Shown here piece after piece: positions 33,288-45,619 of a stretch of 64,000 nt of DNA. Made by a program: the position numbers and the translations under genes. How positions within the stretch are numbered: the stretch's first letter is position 1; every line of letters begins with the position of its first letter. Under the pieces are notes generated by a model. It was not told where the DNA came from. It worked only from the letters and a program-made list of their open reading frames with translations, and did not search any database. The stretch lies in the NCBI GenBank assembly GCA_025024175.1, contig QCXZ01000041.1, positions 15,619,786-15,683,785 of the forward strand. The letters run 5' to 3'. The DNA comes from Rhyzopertha dominica (lineage: Eukaryota > Arthropoda > Insecta > Coleoptera > Bostrichidae).

Positions 33288-34539
33288 TCGACAACAACCA
33301 CGGAAGCCTTCAAACCATAATTTTGTTGTTTCGTGAAAATTTACAGAGACTGATATATGAAACTTCGTTGATGTCAGTTATATTTTTATTGTTTTCATAT
33401 CTTCTAAAGTTGAGGAATATGCCAGAATATTAAAAATGCTTTCATTTATTTCGAAATGTTGTCATTCTTAAGGTACGAGTTTCTTTGCTGCTTCAACTGT
33501 TCCTCAAATTCAATAATTTCTTTTTAGAATTAAAAATTGCCTACAAATATTGTTTAGAGTCTTCTGAAATGCTTACAGAATCAGCAAATCGGTAATTACA
33601 TACATTCTACTGTTTTAACATTCTAGACATTTAAAATCAATCTCGTTTCTGGCGACACGCGTTAGAATTTGAATATACTTACATACAATTACCTTGAAGC
33701 TAATCAAAGAAACGACAGAACACCCCTCTAATACTAAGGAGTTCGGAGTTGATTCTTATTCTGAAATCGTTTAAACCAATGGCCACTTAAATCTTACCCA
33801 AACCAAAATACATCGACACGCAGACATTTTTCACGCCGGCTACTTAATAACGATTCGTTTTCCGGCCTGAAAGTGATTAATGCCTTTTCCTTCGGTAAAA
33901 ACTTGTTTGAAATTTAAAAGTAGGTCATCCATTACGTCGAGGGCTGAGAACTTTTTCTTACAAGAAAGGCAGCTCGTAGTACAGGGTAATGGATAAATTG
34001 GCGATTACAAAGAATAACATTTTCCCCTAGTATAGTCCTACGAAAAATTTTTACGTTAAAAGTATACCTGTGTTTGATTTTAGTGGCGCATGAGTTCTAT
34101 TAAAAATGGACATCTAACTTTACCTGCGTATTGATATAACCTATTCGGAAATTATAAATGCAAGTTTTCAATTTTAGGAAAGTTCTTTGTATTATTTAAT
34201 AGACGCCGAAAATAAATTAAATGTTACTAATAATAAGGGATTTTAACAGAATACATAAATACATTTAAGATTATTAATAAATCTCAACTTAATTGTTTGC
34301 TATTCGCACTATTTGTAATCCAGTAAAAATTTCAGGTACGATAAATAGATACATTGTAAACCCATAAAAAGTCGATAGGAGACAAATTTAGCGACCAAAC
34401 ATTCTTAAACACGACTTCTATTTAATTGAAGATTAAAAGACATAAAGATATCAAAATAGCGTATTAAAAATCCGTTACTTGACGAAGTAACCATTAATGA
34501 AAATAGAGTCAAGCGAAATTATGAAATTAAGTATTTCTA
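33288..34539. other. No gene recognised
   Basis: The first bases after the palindrome (GACAACAACCACGGAAGCC) probably still belong to the Penelope-type end. The rest is AT-rich with no supported gene. Confidence 0.5.
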
Positions 34540-34907
34540 ACATCCTTTTATAAAATTAAAATGCATGTCTATGCTGTGCTGTCTACACCTCAACCAACTG
34601 CAGATAGTACTATTTCGCTGATGAGCTGTAATGACAGCGAAATAGTACTATCTGCAGTTGGTTGAGGTGTAGACAGCACAGCATAGACATGCATTTTAAT
34701 GTATGTTGGTTCTTGTCGCTAGCAAGAAGTGCCGTGGGGGCCTGCTGTCAAATTGAAGTATGCAGTTGCATGCCAATTTGTCAGGCTACAGGTCACTTCC
34801 TTTAGGAAGTAGTACCCGTTAAGGCAGCTAGGTGGCTTTGTCATCATGTCAGTGTAATGCTGACAGATGGCATTGCCATCCTAAATTCTTACATCCTTTT
34901 ATAAAAT
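34540..34907 (-). mobile_element. SINE-like retroposon with 17-bp target-site duplication
   Basis: ACATCCTTTTATAAAAT at 34540-34556 is repeated exactly at 34891-34907, bounding an insert of about 334 bp. A duplication this long and exact points to target-primed retroposition, as for SINEs and LINEs. On the minus strand the body starts with GATGGCAATGCCATC and runs through TTCCTAAAGGAAGTGACCTG and GGCATGCAACTGCATAC to about 34730; the same body recurs at 63190-63347. The other end of the insert is the perfect palindrome 34555-34700. No protein is encoded, and I did not find pol III A and B boxes. Confidence 0.8.
34555..34700. repeat. Perfect 66-bp palindrome
   Basis: 34555-34620 is the exact reverse complement of 34635-34700, with a 14-base loop. 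Its left two bases overlap the end of the left target duplication. It forms one end of the retroposon above and is absent from the related copy at 63 kb. Confidence 0.9.
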
Positions 34908-35607
34908 ATAATTCAAAAGACGGAAAAATAACTTTGAACTTGTAATTAGCAATTTGGACCTACACTTGAATCACACATGACTAACTCGTCAGAAACTACC
35001 TATACTTATTGGAATTACGCTGACGCTGCCTAACTTTTTAGCGTTTACCTATACTACGATCAATTTAGCCAGAGTACTCTTTAGAAAATTCTTTGACTTT
35101 AAATTTAATTAACGCGAGTAAATTCCGGAAATACAGAAAACGCGCTGACGCAACCTTTATATGAACTACATATTATGTCAAATGGCTACGCTAATGTTAA
35201 ATCCTTACGTTAAGCTTTTTAAATGGAATTTTTCAAATCTTAATCATTTACGCGAGCTGGATCAACACAACGTGACTACCGTGTATGAAAGCTAAAACCA
35301 GACTAACTCAATTTTATTAGAAATACGTCACGTTACTGATTTTCTCTGCTAGGACGTGATTTGTGTATAATAGGGTTAGCGAAACCCTACCTTCTAATGG
35401 TGATGTTCCTGTTTTACACTTTAATCAGCCAGTATAAGAAATTGCTCAAGTAATCTTCTTAGCTCGTGTCTTTCCTAAATATTGGATTTAGAAAACACGT
35501 CAGAACAACAGCTCTTCACTTGCAAATTAATCTTCTTATTAATTTCATTATTAACTCTTTGGCAGGAAAAATCCCACACAAAACCTATCTAGCTGTAGCT
35601 GTGTAAT
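34908..35607. other. No gene recognised
   Basis: AT-rich interval between the retroposon and foldback copy 2. No exon or element protein seen. Confidence 0.55.
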
Positions 35608-36242
35608 CTGAAAACTGGTGTAAATTAACAGTATATTACAGTATAACTTTTTTTTGAAATAACGCCCGCCTACCGAGTAATTCACTTTTAAACATGGGGG
35701 AAGAGAAACTGTTTTTAAAAAATATCTCTTAGATCGGTTTATATAATTTCATTAAGTTTTGATTATTATTATTTGAAGTTGAAACCGTTAAAATGATGCG
35801 CACATATTTTTAATAAATGTTTGGGGGGGGGGCTACCCCCACACTTTAACCCTTAACTTATGACGGGTAAAAGTATCTTTTTAAAAAATATGCGTTCTTT
35901 TAATCTTTGGGCCTTGTAAACAAAAAAAGGAATGTTTAATTGTATTATTTGCAGTGGAAATGTGAACCTTAAGATTCAACTGCAATTTTCTCGGAAAGGA
36001 TCACCCGTTTTAAAGATAAGGGTTAAAATTTGTGGGGGTAGGCCCCTTCCCGCCTCCCCCAAAACATTTATTAAAAAATGTGCGCTTCATTTTAACGGCT
36101 TCCACATTAAATAATAATAACCAAAATTTGAACAAATTAAGTATATCAACCGGGCTAAGAGATATTTTCCCCTATCTTTAAGGAGGGCGTTATTAAAAAA
36201 AGTCAAACTGTGAAATAGTTTTATTTTTACACTGGTTTTCAG
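35608..36242. mobile_element. Foldback element, family A, copy 2 (635 bp, both ends)
   Basis: The ends are inverted: CTGAAAACTGGTGT at the left and ACACTGGTTTTCAG at the right. The arms are about 290 bp each and match imperfectly over their whole length, including AATAACGCCC(G/T)CC, a poly-G/poly-C block near 35821-35838 with its mirror at about 36040-36062, and CCGTTAAAATGA(T/A)GCGCAC. The middle (about 35900-35960) holds CTTGTAAACAAAAAAAG, shared with copy 1. This is the most complete copy and defines the family boundaries. It has no coding capacity. Confidence 0.85.
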
Positions 36243-37667
36243 GGGTTGCCCACATAATGCGGTACATCCTGAATATCTAATCTAATAATTCTTATGAGAA
36301 AATTGAGTGATCGAACCAACTTGCGCGCTAAGCCGCGTTTTCCAAAGTTGCGCATCCCAGCACACAAAAGAGTCTTTGCCTGAAAGACAAAACGGGAGGG
36401 TTTGTTTTCTCGAGTTCTTAAACGTCTGATAACAATAACCCCTGGTCAAGTGATTAAAAGTTTACTACCTACTCCTATCTTATTAAAACTAAATGTACAG
36501 CTCCAAAATTTAGTCCGAGTAAAAAAGTAAAATTCATTTACTTATGCCCTAAAAACAGTCATCATGTTACAAGCTTATTAACATTGCATCCGGTTAAAAT
36601 TTGTTGTTAGTTGTTTTTTTTAGGTAACCTTTGGAGAACTTCTCTTGTATGTAGACAACCAGCAATTAGACAGTAACTTTACAAAACGTATTGAATGTAT
36701 CTGTCAAAATTGTAAGTGCACGTAAACACAGAAATTAATGTAAGTAGTTCGTGAGCCGTATTATAATCGACGATTGTTTATGTACCTATAACTAAGCTTT
36801 TTTCAGAGGGCTATTCATTTTGTTTTAATTTGGAACTAAACGAGATATTGCGCGCTTTTGTTAACATTCTCTTAACATCGCGCATATGTATATTGCGGAG
36901 AATTATCTATTTTCTCGTGTCTTTTTAATATTGCAATCCAGGAGCAGTCAAAAGTTTGGAATCGATTGAAAGATGTCGGATAATATTTCATACTTATTTT
37001 CATGTTGGCGTTTCAAACTAATAACAAAATGTTTTTTAATGTCGTTTTGCGAGATATTTACTGTTTTTTCTGTTACCCAGAGTTTGTTTTTATCAGCGAA
37101 GTGTTTATCAAGAAATTGAACAGCTAGACATTTTTCGTATGAACGCCAAGAATGTCGATAAAAGTCTGATAGCGCTTGCCTTATAGGAACTAGGCATCGT
37201 TACCATTATACTGTGTGATATCATAATTGCAACGCCGAGCATAAATAATTATTTCGGATGAATTCTTAACTGAATATGAACATCATTAAAATTTCTGCCT
37301 CTTATCATAACAAATATTGGAAAAAGTTAATAATGTAGGTATCTGACGACCGCCGCTTCTGATGCATTCGTTATGCGTCTTATAAGAGTTTAATTTCTTC
37401 TTCTTCTTCTCAGGACAATTTTTCAAAGGCAGTTGAAATTTACCGTTGGAGGTTGGTTAGGATCTATGGAGGATGCGATAAATTACCCTTCCGATTATGT
37501 TCCAAACATGCTCGTGTGTTTTAAGTTGGGAGATATAGGAGGCCAAGATAAAATGTCGACGCTCATTGTCTGCACCTTCAAGTTCATCACCCTAGAGTAG
37601 TAAAATGACTGGAGAACATCGTTTATGTAACAAGCATCTGTCATACTGCTGCGAATAAATACTAATG
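36243..37667. other. No gene recognised; short CTT microsatellite
   Basis: AT-rich DNA. A short (CTT)n tract lies at about 37395-37411. No exon or element protein supported. Confidence 0.5.
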
Positions 37668-37733
37668 TTGACGAGCATACGTGATATNTTATTGGGTTTG
37701 TAGGCATAAGATGAAATGAAAAAGTATTGCCAG

Positions 37734-37807
37734 CCTTGTCCGAGATTTGAACTCGGGACCTTTTGAATACTAGTCAAAGTCAAACGCTTTATCACTGAGC
37801 TATCAGG
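37734..37807 (-). tRNA. tRNA-Thr(AGT)-like pseudogene, SINE head
   Basis: Minus-strand module of about 74 bases. Box A-like TAGCTCAGTGATAAAGC; anticodon arm TTTGA-CTAGTAT-TCAAA with a perfect 5-bp stem, 7-base loop and anticodon AGT; T arm CCGAG-TTCAAAT-CTCGG with a perfect stem and box B-like GTTCAAATC. A six-base tandem duplication (TTTGAC) before the anticodon stem distorts the D-arm spacing. It belongs to a repeated unit with an inverted partner, so I call it a tRNA-derived SINE or pseudogene rather than a working tRNA gene. Confidence 0.55.
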
Positions 37808-38087
37808 GCCCTATTCAGAATCGAGGTCAATGCGGCATATATACATTAATAAAATATCACGTATGCTCATTTATAAATGAAATTAAGCGAGAATTATCTT
37901 TCATAATATTATAGTATATGTATTTTGGTTGTAATTAGCTGCTGGTCGCCATTCGAGCTAATTACTCTCTGAAGCTCAAAAACACTGAGCGACGAGCGAT
38001 TCAGCTGCAAATGCGCCGGATGGTGTTCAGCAGTGTTACATAGTGAACTTTGATGTATATATGCCGCCTTGACCTCGATTCTGAATA

Positions 38088-38150
38088 GGGCCCTGATAGC
38101 TCAGTGGTAGAGTGTTCGACTAGTATTCAAAAAGTCTGGCAATACTTTTT
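38088..38150 (+). pseudogene. tRNA-like module lacking its T arm
   Basis: GGGCCCTGATAGCTCAGTGG and CGACTAGTATTCAAA match the partner module at 37734-37807. The T arm, box B and nearby bases (about 21-25 bases) are deleted, joining CAAAAAGTC directly to TGGCAATAC. It cannot form a cloverleaf. Confidence 0.7.
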
Positions 38151-38299
38151 CATCTTATGCCTGCAAATCCAATAAAATATCACATATGCAAATTTTTAAA
38201 CGAATTCAGGCGATAATTATGTTTCATAATACGAATGTTGATCTCTGGTTCCACAAGCAGTAGCCCTTTAAAGTAAATACTCCAGCTCTTTGATGTACG

Positions 38300-38440
38300 T
38301 GGCGGTCCAGAACAAACTCTACTTTAACAGAGTGGTAGTTGCTTCCTGGTTAGTTGGCCGTGGTCGTAGCGATTCCTTCTTCGCTGATGTTTCGCCCACT
38401 GCTGTGGTGAGCATATTCAAAGCTAAGTTCATCGTCTTCA
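38300..38440 (-). repeat. Penelope-like terminal sequence (hammerhead-like)
   Basis: On the minus strand, after GAACTTAGCTTTGAATA, come GCTCACC...GGGC as a small stem, then GAAACATCAGCGA, then GACCACGGCC and AACCAGGAAG. The order (stem II, GAAAC, an unpaired stretch, then an ACCACGGCC/ACCxGGAAG tail) matches the palindrome at 33112-33287 and the terminal repeats of Penelope-like elements. The CUGAUGA box is degraded here. No RT lies adjacent. Confidence 0.55.
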
Positions 38441-41064
38441 ATCATCACTTGGTACTATAAAAATTTTGTTTAATACACTGGATGTTAATTCTAAGTAAGC
38501 TGCTACAGATTTTTATCAGAAATGCATTTCAAAATAATTATTTTTTAGCGTTGCGTTGCATTTTTAATGTCACTTATTATATTTCCAACGAGCCTTACTT
38601 TCGTTTATAAATTAAGGACACGTCCGTAGACACGCGAATGATTTTTATGTACAATAACTATACTTGCGGAATTCTAAAACATCATCTCACAAATACCGGC
38701 ATTTATTAGATTGTCCACACTAGCCACGTGTTATTTCGAAGCAACCTAATGATCTAAATTGGTTATAAATGCGCGTTAGCCACCTGCCATAAAAACTACA
38801 TCCGATATTTATGGTAACCGCGTCTTAAAGACTAAATAAAAAATTTATGATCGCTAAACAGGTACGAAGAGATGCATAAAACTTGACACCTGCTATAAAA
38901 ATTGTTTACTGCTTGCAGTCATTAGTTCATCATTACAGACAATGGCACACGCATTTTACTATCCCATTATGTCCATCTAAGTGATAAAGTATAATTTGTA
39001 CTTACTCCCTGGTAAGTAGGATGATTTCCTGTGCAACTTTTAAAGCATTTTACTGTTCATTATGATGCCTAATCGATTTAAACTATTTTAGTAGGTTGAA
39101 TTCTTTGAAGATCTGAAAAATCATCAGTTTTGAATAAGAAACTTTTCGTTGTCATTCTGGTAAAAATATCTTGTCGCAAGCTACAAATTAATAATTGAAT
39201 ATAGAAATATGGAAAAAACATCCAAAATAGAGATGGACGTATGTTAGTTGTTGTTGGTAAGTGTTAAACAATTTGTTAATTATCCTTATATCACATTCAG
39301 ACACTTGGCTGATACGTTTAATTATACCGGTTGGGTAGATTATCAAAGTACAACATGACATACAAATTTGTAAATCATGTATTGGCGAGATAATCACACA
39401 GGAATGGATATTTAATGTACTGCAGGTGCCCTGCACCATGGGTCTGAACGGATGAGGCATACGTAGACTGTAACATACGATTTAGCGAGGATTGTCGCCC
39501 CTAAGCCCCAGTCTTTCGACCAGGCATTCCATCTTTTGTTCTTCGGTGCCGCTGAGTCACAAAGGGTTTTATGTAATGGCGCTGGCAGTGCACCGGTCAG
39601 CATTTTACCATTTACTATACTGTCAGCTTTATTTTTTACACTTCATGGTCTAGCCGCGGGTTGCTACCAGTTTTCGCTTCCATCGGGTCAGTTGTGTATA
39701 CCGCATAGCGAACGTAAATTCCAATGCGCACGTACGCATGGATAATCTTCGTTGCTTATGCGAACATGCGAAATAAAACATCTATATCATAAAATAAAGA
39801 ATGTAATTTGCTTTGAAAACAAAATAAATGTCATAATGCAATAAAGGTACCTATTAATGGCTGTTGCCATGGCTGAACGCATTTGTTGTATTTGATAAGA
39901 TATTTTCTGCTAAGGCTCTATTTGACTTTGCTTTTTCTTCCGTACTCTTTCGACATTGGAAGGTCGACTTACTTGTATAGCTCTTGCTCCTCCATGAGGA
40001 CCTCTGTTAAATCGACGCGCAACTAAATTTGGTTGAACTTTAACCCGTCTACTACGACAAACTCTTTCTTTCTATACTAAACTAAACAAATTGCACACGG
40101 CACTCTTGTCGCTGCTAAAATCGCATAGGAAAAGGAAAAATAAACGTAGAATCTTAACTTTACCTTTGTTATTTGAGTAACGCTTTTGCCCCGTGGCGAA
40201 TATTCAAAATGCGCCCTTAAAAAATATTTTTTAATGTTTTTTTAACGATAGATATCGGTTATGCTTCGAATTAACGGTATTTTCACGACAACGAATAAAA
40301 TAATTGGAAAACGATACAAAATAAAAGTGTTATTTACTTTGAAATAGATACAGTTAATTCCGTAATGGCATAACCTCTGGTAGCGTTAACTATTTGTTGC
40401 CGAAAATTGTAGAACCATCCATATATCACTCCGAAATATAGAGCTTGAGGAAATAATTATTTTTAATTAAAAAAATCAGATTTTGCGCTAACAGTATGGC
40501 AAATGGTAAAATGCCACCGGTCAACGCCTAGCTCAAGCATTATTTAGGTTTATTTCATCCACCAGTTTGCAGTNCAAGAAAAGTGGGGCTGAAATGCTTT
40601 GCATTCTGAAAATGGTCATTCTTGTCCGTTACCTCGTTGACAGCGACGAAGAATAGGACGAGATTTTTGGCATATTAGAAAAAAAATTACATTCATTTCG
40701 TTAATCATTGAAGTGTTTGTTTGAGTTTTCAAGGAAAGATGAACGACTTTCAGACATTGCAGGAACTACGTCTTGTCTTTTTATTGTATGTTAATGATTC
40801 CTAAAATTCAATAAATATTAAATATTTTTTTAAGTAACAAAATAAGAACAAAAGACAAATGTGTGGGGTTCAAGTCAGAAACTCAAGCTTCTTAAACATC
40901 TTGCCCTGAAGTTATAATCAGACTTTAATAGCATCAAAACTGAATTAACTATTGAATTCCCTATAAATTCGTCTTTACATTTTGTCGCATTCAACAAAGT
41001 AATACGCGAAATTCAAAATTTCCTTATTTAGCCTTTAATTAAACAAATCCCGTAACCTGCCAAA
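38441..41064. other. No gene recognised
   Basis: AT-rich DNA with an N near 40574. Open frames at 39188-39745 are not family-like. Confidence 0.5.
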
Positions 41065-41335
41065 TTTAATTGCATGGCGATATCAGGATTTTCTACGATG
41101 AAATTGGGAGTTGCGGATTTAAATAATCAACATGTATATGTGCCCAATGCAGTTATTTGGGTCCATCGGGATGGATTACCATCATTTTCGTGTTACAGTT
41201 CAATAATTTTTAGACAATACCTGTATTATCAAATAGGCGAATATGTCGGTAGGGACCAGCGTATGACCGCCTCGTTCACCAGACTTGANTCCATGTGACT
41301 TTTTTGTGGAGGGAAATGCAAAACCACGATCAGGA
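41065..41335 (+). pseudogene. Degenerate IS630/mariner-type transposase fragment
   Basis: One frame reads IWVHRDGLPSFSCYS, then FRQYLYYQIGEYVGR. It matches the second catalytic Asp block (W-x-x-HDG-x-P-x-FS) and the following FPxxWIGR region of a common insect transposase. After a one-base frame change, PPRSPDLXPCDFFV at about 41270-41315 is the hallmark SPDL-x-P-x-D block with the third catalytic Asp. Nothing recognisable continues. The frame change and an N make it dead. Confidence 0.75.
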
Positions 41336-44300
41336 TATTATTGAGCACGTGCACGTCCACGTGCTAAGTTGCTTTTTGGGGGTCAAAACAACACATGTTA
41401 TCATTCCTTAAATTTAAGTGTTTGGGTATTGTTCTAATTTATTTTTTTTTAATTTAAAATGTTCCGAGTAGTGAATTTTTGACTTTCTATTTTTAAGAAT
41501 AATTACATGATTCATAAAACCTGTAAATAAAAAATGACATTGATATCATAATCGGAACGCTTAAAATTCAGTTTTCCCTAAAAGACCGGACTACTGCCAG
41601 TTTCCCTTAGAAGGAACTGTTTATGGAACCGTGTTAATATAAATTTACGTTCTATAATATTTTATCGACTCTTGGGGCTTGTATTCTATTAACTTCGGAA
41701 TTTTACATTAGCACGATGGAGAAATGTAATTCGAGCATATCGCTAATGTTTTAGTTCGTATGAGAAAAAGATCTCAGCGCGCGATAAACAAACCCACATG
41801 ATGTATTAAATATCTGTTAATAGAACTCATTATACGTTCTCGTTTCATTTTGTAGCCACGCATTGTGTATTCTAACCTTTTACACCTGTTGTATCACGGC
41901 CAGATAACAAAAATGTCAAACAAATAGAGGATGTTTCCAAATTACTAATTAAACAAAAAGCCAAGATAATGGCGGGAGTAAAAATTTTACGTTTACGTTC
42001 GGAACGGCACGTCCATTTAATAAACTGAAACATAAAGCTACCCTATATATAAATACGTTATGGCGTTGCGTTATAAACGGAACGCCGTTCTATGACTGGA
42101 ACACATGCCTGTGGGAGCAATAATTTCATTTTGCGCAACCGAAGCGCAATAAATTTTGAACTAATGTTCGTATTGTGGAATCGTAACCCTTTCTGATGGT
42201 TTAAAGGTTTAAAGTAATGAAGCGAAATGAAATAACTTAAGCTGGTAGGTGATTTGATTTCCAGCCAGCCAGAAATAGGTTATATTATGTATGTGTTCAG
42301 TTTAATTTAATTTCCAATTTCCTTCTTCTTTCTTGTTTTTGTGCGTAAAAGAATGCGAAAATAACCCATTAGTTACTACGACGTAGAAAATATAAAATAT
42401 ACGCGATGCACAATTAACAATACAAAATAAAGTAGTTGGAAAACACCATAAAATGTATATTTATTAAAGAATGAATAGATTGACTGATTAATTTTACCAA
42501 TAATACTCACATTTTGTTGCACTGCTTAATTTTTAATTAACTTGAGAGTCTTTTTATTGCTTTAGCGTATGCCTACCGATTCTTCGCTGACTGCGTGTTC
42601 TAGTCATCACTCATACTGCTCATTATTTTTCTACTTAAACTTGTTTATATAAATGAAAATCACTTCACATTTAAATAATATAACATCATCATAGNGAAGT
42701 TGGATTGATTGAAAGTTGCATACGGTCGGCTTTTCTTCCGCTCCCGTATGTACGGGATTGCCATGCAGCGCATGTTTCGGTAAGCTAAAAGTTGGAAGGA
42801 ATGTTTGTACGGTTTAGGCCCCTATTACAGCACGTTTCGAAGCACCTACCTCAACAGTCCAATAAGCGTTTTTTACTTACCTGTCTTTTGAAGGTGTTCA
42901 CTATGGAACATAGGCCATTTTGTTCGGATATATTACATATTGCCCTTCTTTATGGAACAATTTTTTAGATATTCCTTGCCAGTCGTTTACGCTTTATACG
43001 AAGCAACGAAGTTGCCATTATTTGTATACACAAACAGCCAACAATATGCTGCGGCTAAACATGATGAATAGCGTAACTATTTCTTTTTACACTTTTTCCT
43101 GTTTTGGTATTGAAAGTATAATACGACGATGAAAAGCTTTTTCCTTTTGCATCTTTTCTTAATCATCCTTGAAGTCGACAAGGCCCTATTTTATTTTTTT
43201 TTAAATCTCAACTTCATATAGTAATTAGAATATCCATATTTCTGTAGCATCCTTTTTCGATTCCGAACCTCCGATGCTTAAGTTTCCATTTTATTTTTTT
43301 ACGGACTCTTCTTGTACGTCGAATGAAGTAGATGCTTTTGGAGAAAAGAAATTATCCATTTTAGCATATTTAGTTTTTATGTTACGCTTCCTTTCTTTGC
43401 GAATTTTTCGTTTTTGAGCAACACTTTTCATTGCCCTCATTATAAAGCAAAAAGTTTTCTTCAANACCAACTGTNGCAGCGGCGTAAACACTGATCAATG
43501 AGTGATTTGGCGAGTATTTTCAATCTNGGTACAATAAGTTTTCGACAAATATTTAAAAAGGAGGAAAAAAGGTCTTGCTGGTCTACAATAACTCAGAATG
43601 TGCAGAAATTTCGGGTTTACGGCTGGTTCAATAAAATATCGAATCGAAGGGTCCTACATAACTGTGAATGCACGTATACTCCTCCTAGTAAAAAAAGGTC
43701 ACATTTATTTGATGATGCACTTTTTTTAATTGACTGTTTTTGAGCCGGCAAGCCTTATGACCCCCCCCCCGCTACGTCAGTGATTGTCCACATATTGTTT
43801 GGCTGGGCTTGTATGTTTTTCTGGTTACTATCGCGCTGTCACAGTGATTTTTTCTTACTCCTCCTTGAAATATATAAACAATGTTTATTTGTTTCTCAAC
43901 ATCCTTCGTTCCTTTAATGTTTTCGTCGGGTTGGATTGTCATAGTCTCCCCNTGTTCGACGTGGAATATGTTTTCTTGTTAGNATTTCTGCTGTTGTCGC
44001 TATAATTTCTTATCTTCCCCAGAAGTAATCTTGTTCGAGGTCGTTTAGTAGTCTCGATATTCTGGTGGCCCTTTNCATCGAATTCTATGTTGGTCGTAGA
44101 TCTTGAATAGTTTTTTCCAAATTACTTTTGAAATTTCAAATTTGTCTAATCTGATTTAGGTACATCTTTTCTTTTTATTTCACTTGTAACGTTGTGTTCT
44201 TGTTGGGTAACATTGTCCTCGTATATTTGCTTATTAGGTATGCTTAAAAGTTAGATCCCGTCTTCCGGAATTTTCTTTATATCCCCCCATATATGTACCT

Positions 44301-45619
44301 TAATTCTTTCGGATGTGCCGAGTTCTTGGTACTGTAAGATAACCTTTTGACTGAAAGAACGTCTAAAAAGACGATAAATGTGTTTATTGTTTATTGGTCA
44401 ATTGGTCGTTCTATTTGTTTATATGACGATATATGAATTAATATTTAAGTATGTTTGCTGTCTTAAATCTACAAAGTAAGAAACAATGAAATGAACTAAG
44501 GTTGATATTTCATTTGTAACAGTGTAAATAGTTGCAGTTGACTTGCTTTTAAACGTTCTGGTTTTACTACCTTTTTGGGATCTAACGTTATATCCTGTTA
44601 TAGTGTGTCTATTCACTTTTTTTCTCTACCGATGTACTTGCGAGTGTGTTTTATGTTTATTTTTGAAGCCTTTTCAAGCTTGGGCGAAGACGGTCTACTT
44701 GCTAGTACTTTATAGCACATAAAATACTTGTTGTTAATTGGCATAATGCCCTCCAATATTAACTTGGTATACCTATAGTTTGGTGGTTTACTCAGAGCAC
44801 GTTTCGGTTGCGTGCGTTCAGTACGACGGTCGGTACCAATAAGCGGATTGCGAGTTCTAGGATAAAAAGTATCGAGTGCTTTGTTAATAAATCTGGCAGA
44901 TTTTCGGTTACATTAAAGATCACACTATTATAGCATGTTTAACTTAATTATAAGTAAATGTAGACAGAATGTATTATTCTAATGTCGGTTATTTTTATTC
45001 ATAATATATAACCGGTGACTATAGTTGGATAACTGCTAAACTTACGTCCTTGCAAGAAAAAATATAATTAAAACTGTTGTTACAAAGTAGGCAATCCAAT
45101 TACTCACTGAAAACGTCGCTGTCCACAGTGATAACAGGCCACATGAAAATTCGGTCTCTAAAACATACTAGAATGCTTGATCGGAGGGTATAATAACGAA
45201 CTAGCTATAACGAAAGGTAAATCTATTAGTAAACACCGGGGGTGTGAATTGTTACGTTGTTACGATGGCGACATGTCTAGTTTGAATAGGATATATAGTA
45301 CGTAATCCTTTAAATTAGAACCTTCTGGACCGTCATGATCGCGTTAATATCGTTAATTTCTCCCTATCTTTAGTCTATAAGATGACGTGATAATGTGACA
45401 GATATTTTTAAATGCTAACTGAAATCTTCATACATTTTATGGCTAAAAATGGCGAATATGTAATTTACGAATTTAATAGTCGTAAACACTACTGTCTACT
45501 TCATTTTCAGTGGTATAGTTAATTTATGTTGGCACTTAATTACGCTTTCTGTTATAAAAATGTCCGAATATCGCATAGTTAGCCTGTTACGTGAAATGCC
45601 ATATAATCATTCAAGCTAA
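41336..45619. other. No gene recognised
   Basis: AT-rich. Several N bases lie at 42694 and 43464-44077. There is a ten-C run at 43761-43770. A minus-strand open frame at 43291-43491 is Lys/Arg-rich (KRKIRKERKRNIKTKY) without a family I can name. Confidence 0.5.

Larger units (their letters stand above)
37668..38190. repeat. Inverted pair of tRNA-like SINE sequences
   Basis: 37668-37850 and 38053-38190 are inverted copies: the 46 bases from 37801 mirror those ending at 38098 with one mismatch. Each copy contains a tRNA-like module and ends in AATAAAATATCAC(G/A)TATGC; a third copy of that tail lies next to the left module at about 37847. The two copies face each other across about 200 bp of unrelated sequence. 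Confidence 0.75.

Noticed and set aside
37734..37807. Functional tRNA-Thr gene
   Set aside because: A six-base duplication spoils the D-arm spacing, and the module sits in a repeated inverted unit with a SINE-like tail.
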